A DNA stretch of 54,753 nucleotides from Bacteroidota bacterium (GTDB taxonomy: Bacteria > Bacteroidota > Bacteroidia > Cytophagales > Cyclobacteriaceae), in contig CANIVF010000027.1 in the NCBI GenBank assembly GCA_947470895.1, positions 1 to 54,753 of the forward strand, written 5' to 3'. Both the position numbers and the translations under genes were made by a program. Positions 52,953 to 54,753 of this stretch are shown here, piece after piece; the first letter of the stretch is position 1; every line of letters starts with the position of its first letter. The notes beneath the pieces are model-generated. The model was not told the DNA's origin and did not search any database. It was given only the letters and a program-made list of their open reading frames with translations.

Positions 52953-53207
52953 ATGAATTCCCTTAAAATTTTTAAACCAAAATTATTTAACCAGGGGAGT
53001 TTAGTACGCTGGATTCGTTTAGTGGCAGGATTGTTTTTTGCTGTTCAGGCCGTGCAGATACATGATACCATTGCCGGATTTATTGCTGCAATGCTTTTGG
53101 TTCAGGCCTTTACGAATACCGGCTGTGGCGTGGGTGGATGTGCCGTCCCAGCTTCCAATAAAAAATCGAATATTACTCAAGACGTAGAATACCAAGAGAT
53201 TAAATAG
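52953..53207 (+). CDS. DUF2892/YgaP-type small membrane protein
   Basis: 84 residues: LVRWIRLVAGLFFAVQAVQIHD and AGFIAAMLLVQAFTNTGC (in parts) form two membrane helices like the DUF2892 membrane part of the rhodanese YgaP. A Cys pair ends the second helix (TNTGCGVGGCAVP). In YgaP a rhodanese domain is joined to such helices; here the membrane part is a separate gene after a rhodanese-containing enzyme. The two Cys could carry or relay sulfur at the membrane. A weak terminator follows. Confidence 0.78.
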   Translation: MNSLKIFKPKLFNQGSLVRWIRLVAGLFFAVQAVQIHDTIAGFIAAMLLVQAFTNTGCGVGGCAVPASNKKSNITQDVEYQEIK

Positions 53208-53610
53208 AGGAATATAAATCAATAGCCCATGGCTTAAATAACATTCTTCAAGGAATTTCTTGTTTTTTAATAAAATAAAGGACTTCCCATACGCTATCTG
53301 GCGTAATTGCTTCAACGCGTATCCTTGATTATTGGTCTTAAAATAGCGTTGATCTCTTCAGTACAATATTTCTAATGCAATCGGTTGAGAGTCGATATCT
53401 TCAGTTATTCAAACTCGTGTCTAAATAATAGTTGTATACCTCCACCATTTAGGGTAGTAATTAATGCTTTTCTCCGAAACCTGGAAGGTTACCAAGTATC
53501 TGATTATTGAATGAAAATCTGGAATTGCTACAAGTTAAATTGCTCCTTTATTCGTAATTTAGCATACTCTATATCAATAATTTAGGAATACTCTGTAGCC
53601 GTATGTTTTA
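53208..53610. other. Intergenic region after the sulfur island
   Basis: About 400 AT-rich bases. The first 60 hold a possible terminator. No open frame with a credible start, no repeat and no GTnA-N6-TTAC operator was seen. The promoter of the purple-acid-phosphatase-like gene is probably in the last 100 bases but was not identified. Confidence 0.5.
53249..53268 (+). terminator. Possible weak terminator of the persulfide dioxygenase unit
   Basis: CAAGG and TTCTTG can pair (one G-U) across a short AT loop, followed directly by six T. The stem is short, so the call is weak. Confidence 0.35.
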
Positions 53611-54753
53611 ATGAAAAATCCAATGAATTGGTGCTCAATAAAAAAAATCTGCCCGCTAGCCTTCTTTATTTTTATTCAGGGGTCAGTTTTTTCTCAATCT
53701 ACATTATTTTCGTTCGGCTCCATTTGGAAATATAAAGACGATGGTACTAATCAGGGGACTGTCTGGCGGCAGGTTGGATTCGATGATATGTCCTGGGCAA
53801 GTGGTTTAGGACAACTTGGTTACGGAAATGATGGTGAAATCACTATTTTGAATGCCTGTGGGGTTCCGGTACAAAGTCCACCATGCGCAACCAAGTATAT
53901 AGGGTACTACTTCCGAAAAACAATAAACATACCTGACGCTAGTGTTTTCAAAAGCTTTACGTTTGAAATGTATAGGGATGATGGTGCGGTAGTTTATGTT
54001 AATGGTACTGAAGTCTATCGAAACAATTTGCCTGCAGGTACGGTCAACTTTAACACATTAGCATCTACGGCAGCGGATGACGATGGCAATTTAATCATAA
54101 AGGTAACATTAACGCTGGCGGCAAGTCAAATCCAATCAGGCGATAATCTGATCGCGGTTGAAGTACATCAAAATGCGGCAAGTAGTAGCGACCTGACGTG
54201 GGATATGAAATTGACCGGGATACCGGTAGGTCTCGCACTTATAACGCGGGGTCCTTATCTGCAGAAAGCTACACCAACCTCCATGCTCGTTCGTTGGTAT
54301 ACCGATGATCCTGAAGATAGTGAGGTAAAGTATGGAACTGATCCCGGTAATCTTTTAGAAAGTGTTATCGTTCCTGAAATAACCAATAGTCATTCGGTGC
54401 TATTAACCGGCTTAACACCTTTTACCAAATATTATTATAGCGTTGGCAACAGTACGGCTATACTTCAATCAGGTCTTGAAAATTATTTTTTAACATCACC
54501 ACTTCCTTATTCGGAGGGGAAATATACATTTTGGGCAATTGGTGATATGGGGGATAATTCAGCTCGGCAAAGAAATGTGCGAGACCGATTTAATGCCTAT
54601 ATGGGTAATAATATCACCAATGGTTGGTTGCTGCTGGGTGATAATGCCTATGATAACGGAACGGAGCAGGTGTATACCTCTAAATTTTTTGAAATATATC
54701 AGACCAACATCATGCGAAAGTCGCCTTTGTGGCCGGCTACAGGAAACCATGAG
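53611..54753 (+). CDS. Secreted purple-acid-phosphatase-like metallophosphoesterase (3' end outside window)
   Basis: The frame is open from ATG at 53611 to the window end (381 codons). A long N-region leads to a signal peptide (CPLAFFIFIQGSVFSQ). A carbohydrate-binding-like beta domain follows (residues about 30-205: SIWKYKDDG, YYFRKTINIPD, MYRDDGAVVYVNG). Then comes a purple acid phosphatase N-terminal fibronectin-like domain (RGPYLQKATPTSMLVRW, LTGLTPFTKYYYSVG). The metallophosphoesterase domain starts at about 305 with IGDMGDN, LLGDNAYDNG and ATGNHE at the very end; these carry the first metal ligands. It is probably secreted; a C-terminal type IX sorting domain cannot be checked because it lies outside the window. 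Confidence 0.9.
   Translation, partial: MKNPMNWCSIKKICPLAFFIFIQGSVFSQSTLFSFGSIWKYKDDGTNQGTVWRQVGFDDMSWASGLGQLGYGNDGEITILNACGVPVQSPPCATKYIGYYFRKTINIPDASVFKSFTFEMYRDDGAVVYVNGTEVYRNNLPAGTVNFNTLASTAADDDGNLIIKVTLTLAASQIQSGDNLIAVEVHQNAASSSDLTWDMKLTGIPVGLALITRGPYLQKATPTSMLVRWYTDDPEDSEVKYGTDPGNLLESVIVPEITNSHSVLLTGLTPFTKYYYSVGNSTAILQSGLENYFLTSPLPYSEGKYTFWAIGDMGDNSARQRNVRDRFNAYMGNNITNGWLLLGDNAYDNGTEQVYTSKFFEIYQTNIMRKSPLWPATGNHE

Noticed and set aside
1-54753. CRISPR array, insertion sequence, integrase, rRNA operon or attachment site
   Set aside because: No regularly spaced repeat, transposase, integrase or rRNA sequence was seen; the single tRNA gene has no duplicated 3' end nearby.

Overview
The window looks like a chromosomal segment of a Bacteroidota bacterium, probably of the Cytophagales/Cyclobacteriaceae kind. 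This is inferred from a type IX secretion C-terminal domain, a SusC-like receptor with a carboxypeptidase-regulatory N-terminus, a LytS/LytTR pair, many porin-like outer-membrane barrels, promoters with a TAnnTTTG -7 box and few Shine-Dalgarno sequences. No phage, insertion sequence, CRISPR array or rRNA was seen. There is one tRNA gene, tRNA-Ala(GGC). Genes run off both edges: a subtilase at the left and a purple-acid-phosphatase-like protein at the right.

Layout. 1-5127: end of a secreted subtilase, an Amt ammonium transporter, a small barrel protein and a secreted M20 amidohydrolase. 5134-14955 (minus strand): a tightly packed seven-gene operon encoding an RMD1/DUF155 membrane protein, a C39-like peptidase, a RimK-like ATP-grasp ligase, a GCS2-type carboxylate-amine ligase, an N-formylglutamate amidohydrolase-like hydrolase, a helix-hairpin-helix protein and a large superfamily 1 helicase-nuclease. 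The four middle enzymes look like an amidoligase pathway that makes, trims or breaks an uncharacterised peptide-like product. 15046-27370: mostly housekeeping and envelope genes (S1/P1 nuclease, asnB, DUF1080 lipoprotein, glcD-like oxidase, NlpC/P60 peptidase, glycosylasparaginase, cutC, GNAT, kelch/IPT lipoprotein with partner barrel). 27845-41781: TonB-dependent receptor with an unusual C-terminal extension, LytS/LytTR two-component system, tRNA-Ala, DPP-IV-like peptidase, ALDH7-like dehydrogenase, HtrA protease and Hsp20. 41997-43733: an MsbA-type ABC exporter.

43906-53207 is a reduced-sulfur island: TauE/SafE exporter, a split YeeE/YedE transporter pair, a TsdA-like dihaem thiosulfate dehydrogenase, two periplasmic rhodaneses (one without its catalytic cysteine), a SoxB-like metallohydrolase, a decayed M19 dipeptidase gene, thioredoxin, a persulfide dioxygenase-rhodanese fusion and two small membrane proteins. 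No SoxXA, SoxYZ or SoxCD is present. The parts suggest import of thiosulfate or sulfane sulfur, oxidation in the periplasm, and persulfide detoxification in the cytoplasm.

The most striking signal is regulatory. Four transcription units in this island each carry a 14-bp CRP/FNR-like dyad (GTnA-N6-TTAC on one strand) centred 29.5-30.5 bp upstream of an nAnnTTTG -7 box. That is where a class II activator would bind in place of the -33 element. I read this as a sulfur regulon controlled by a CRP/FNR-family protein that is not encoded in the window.
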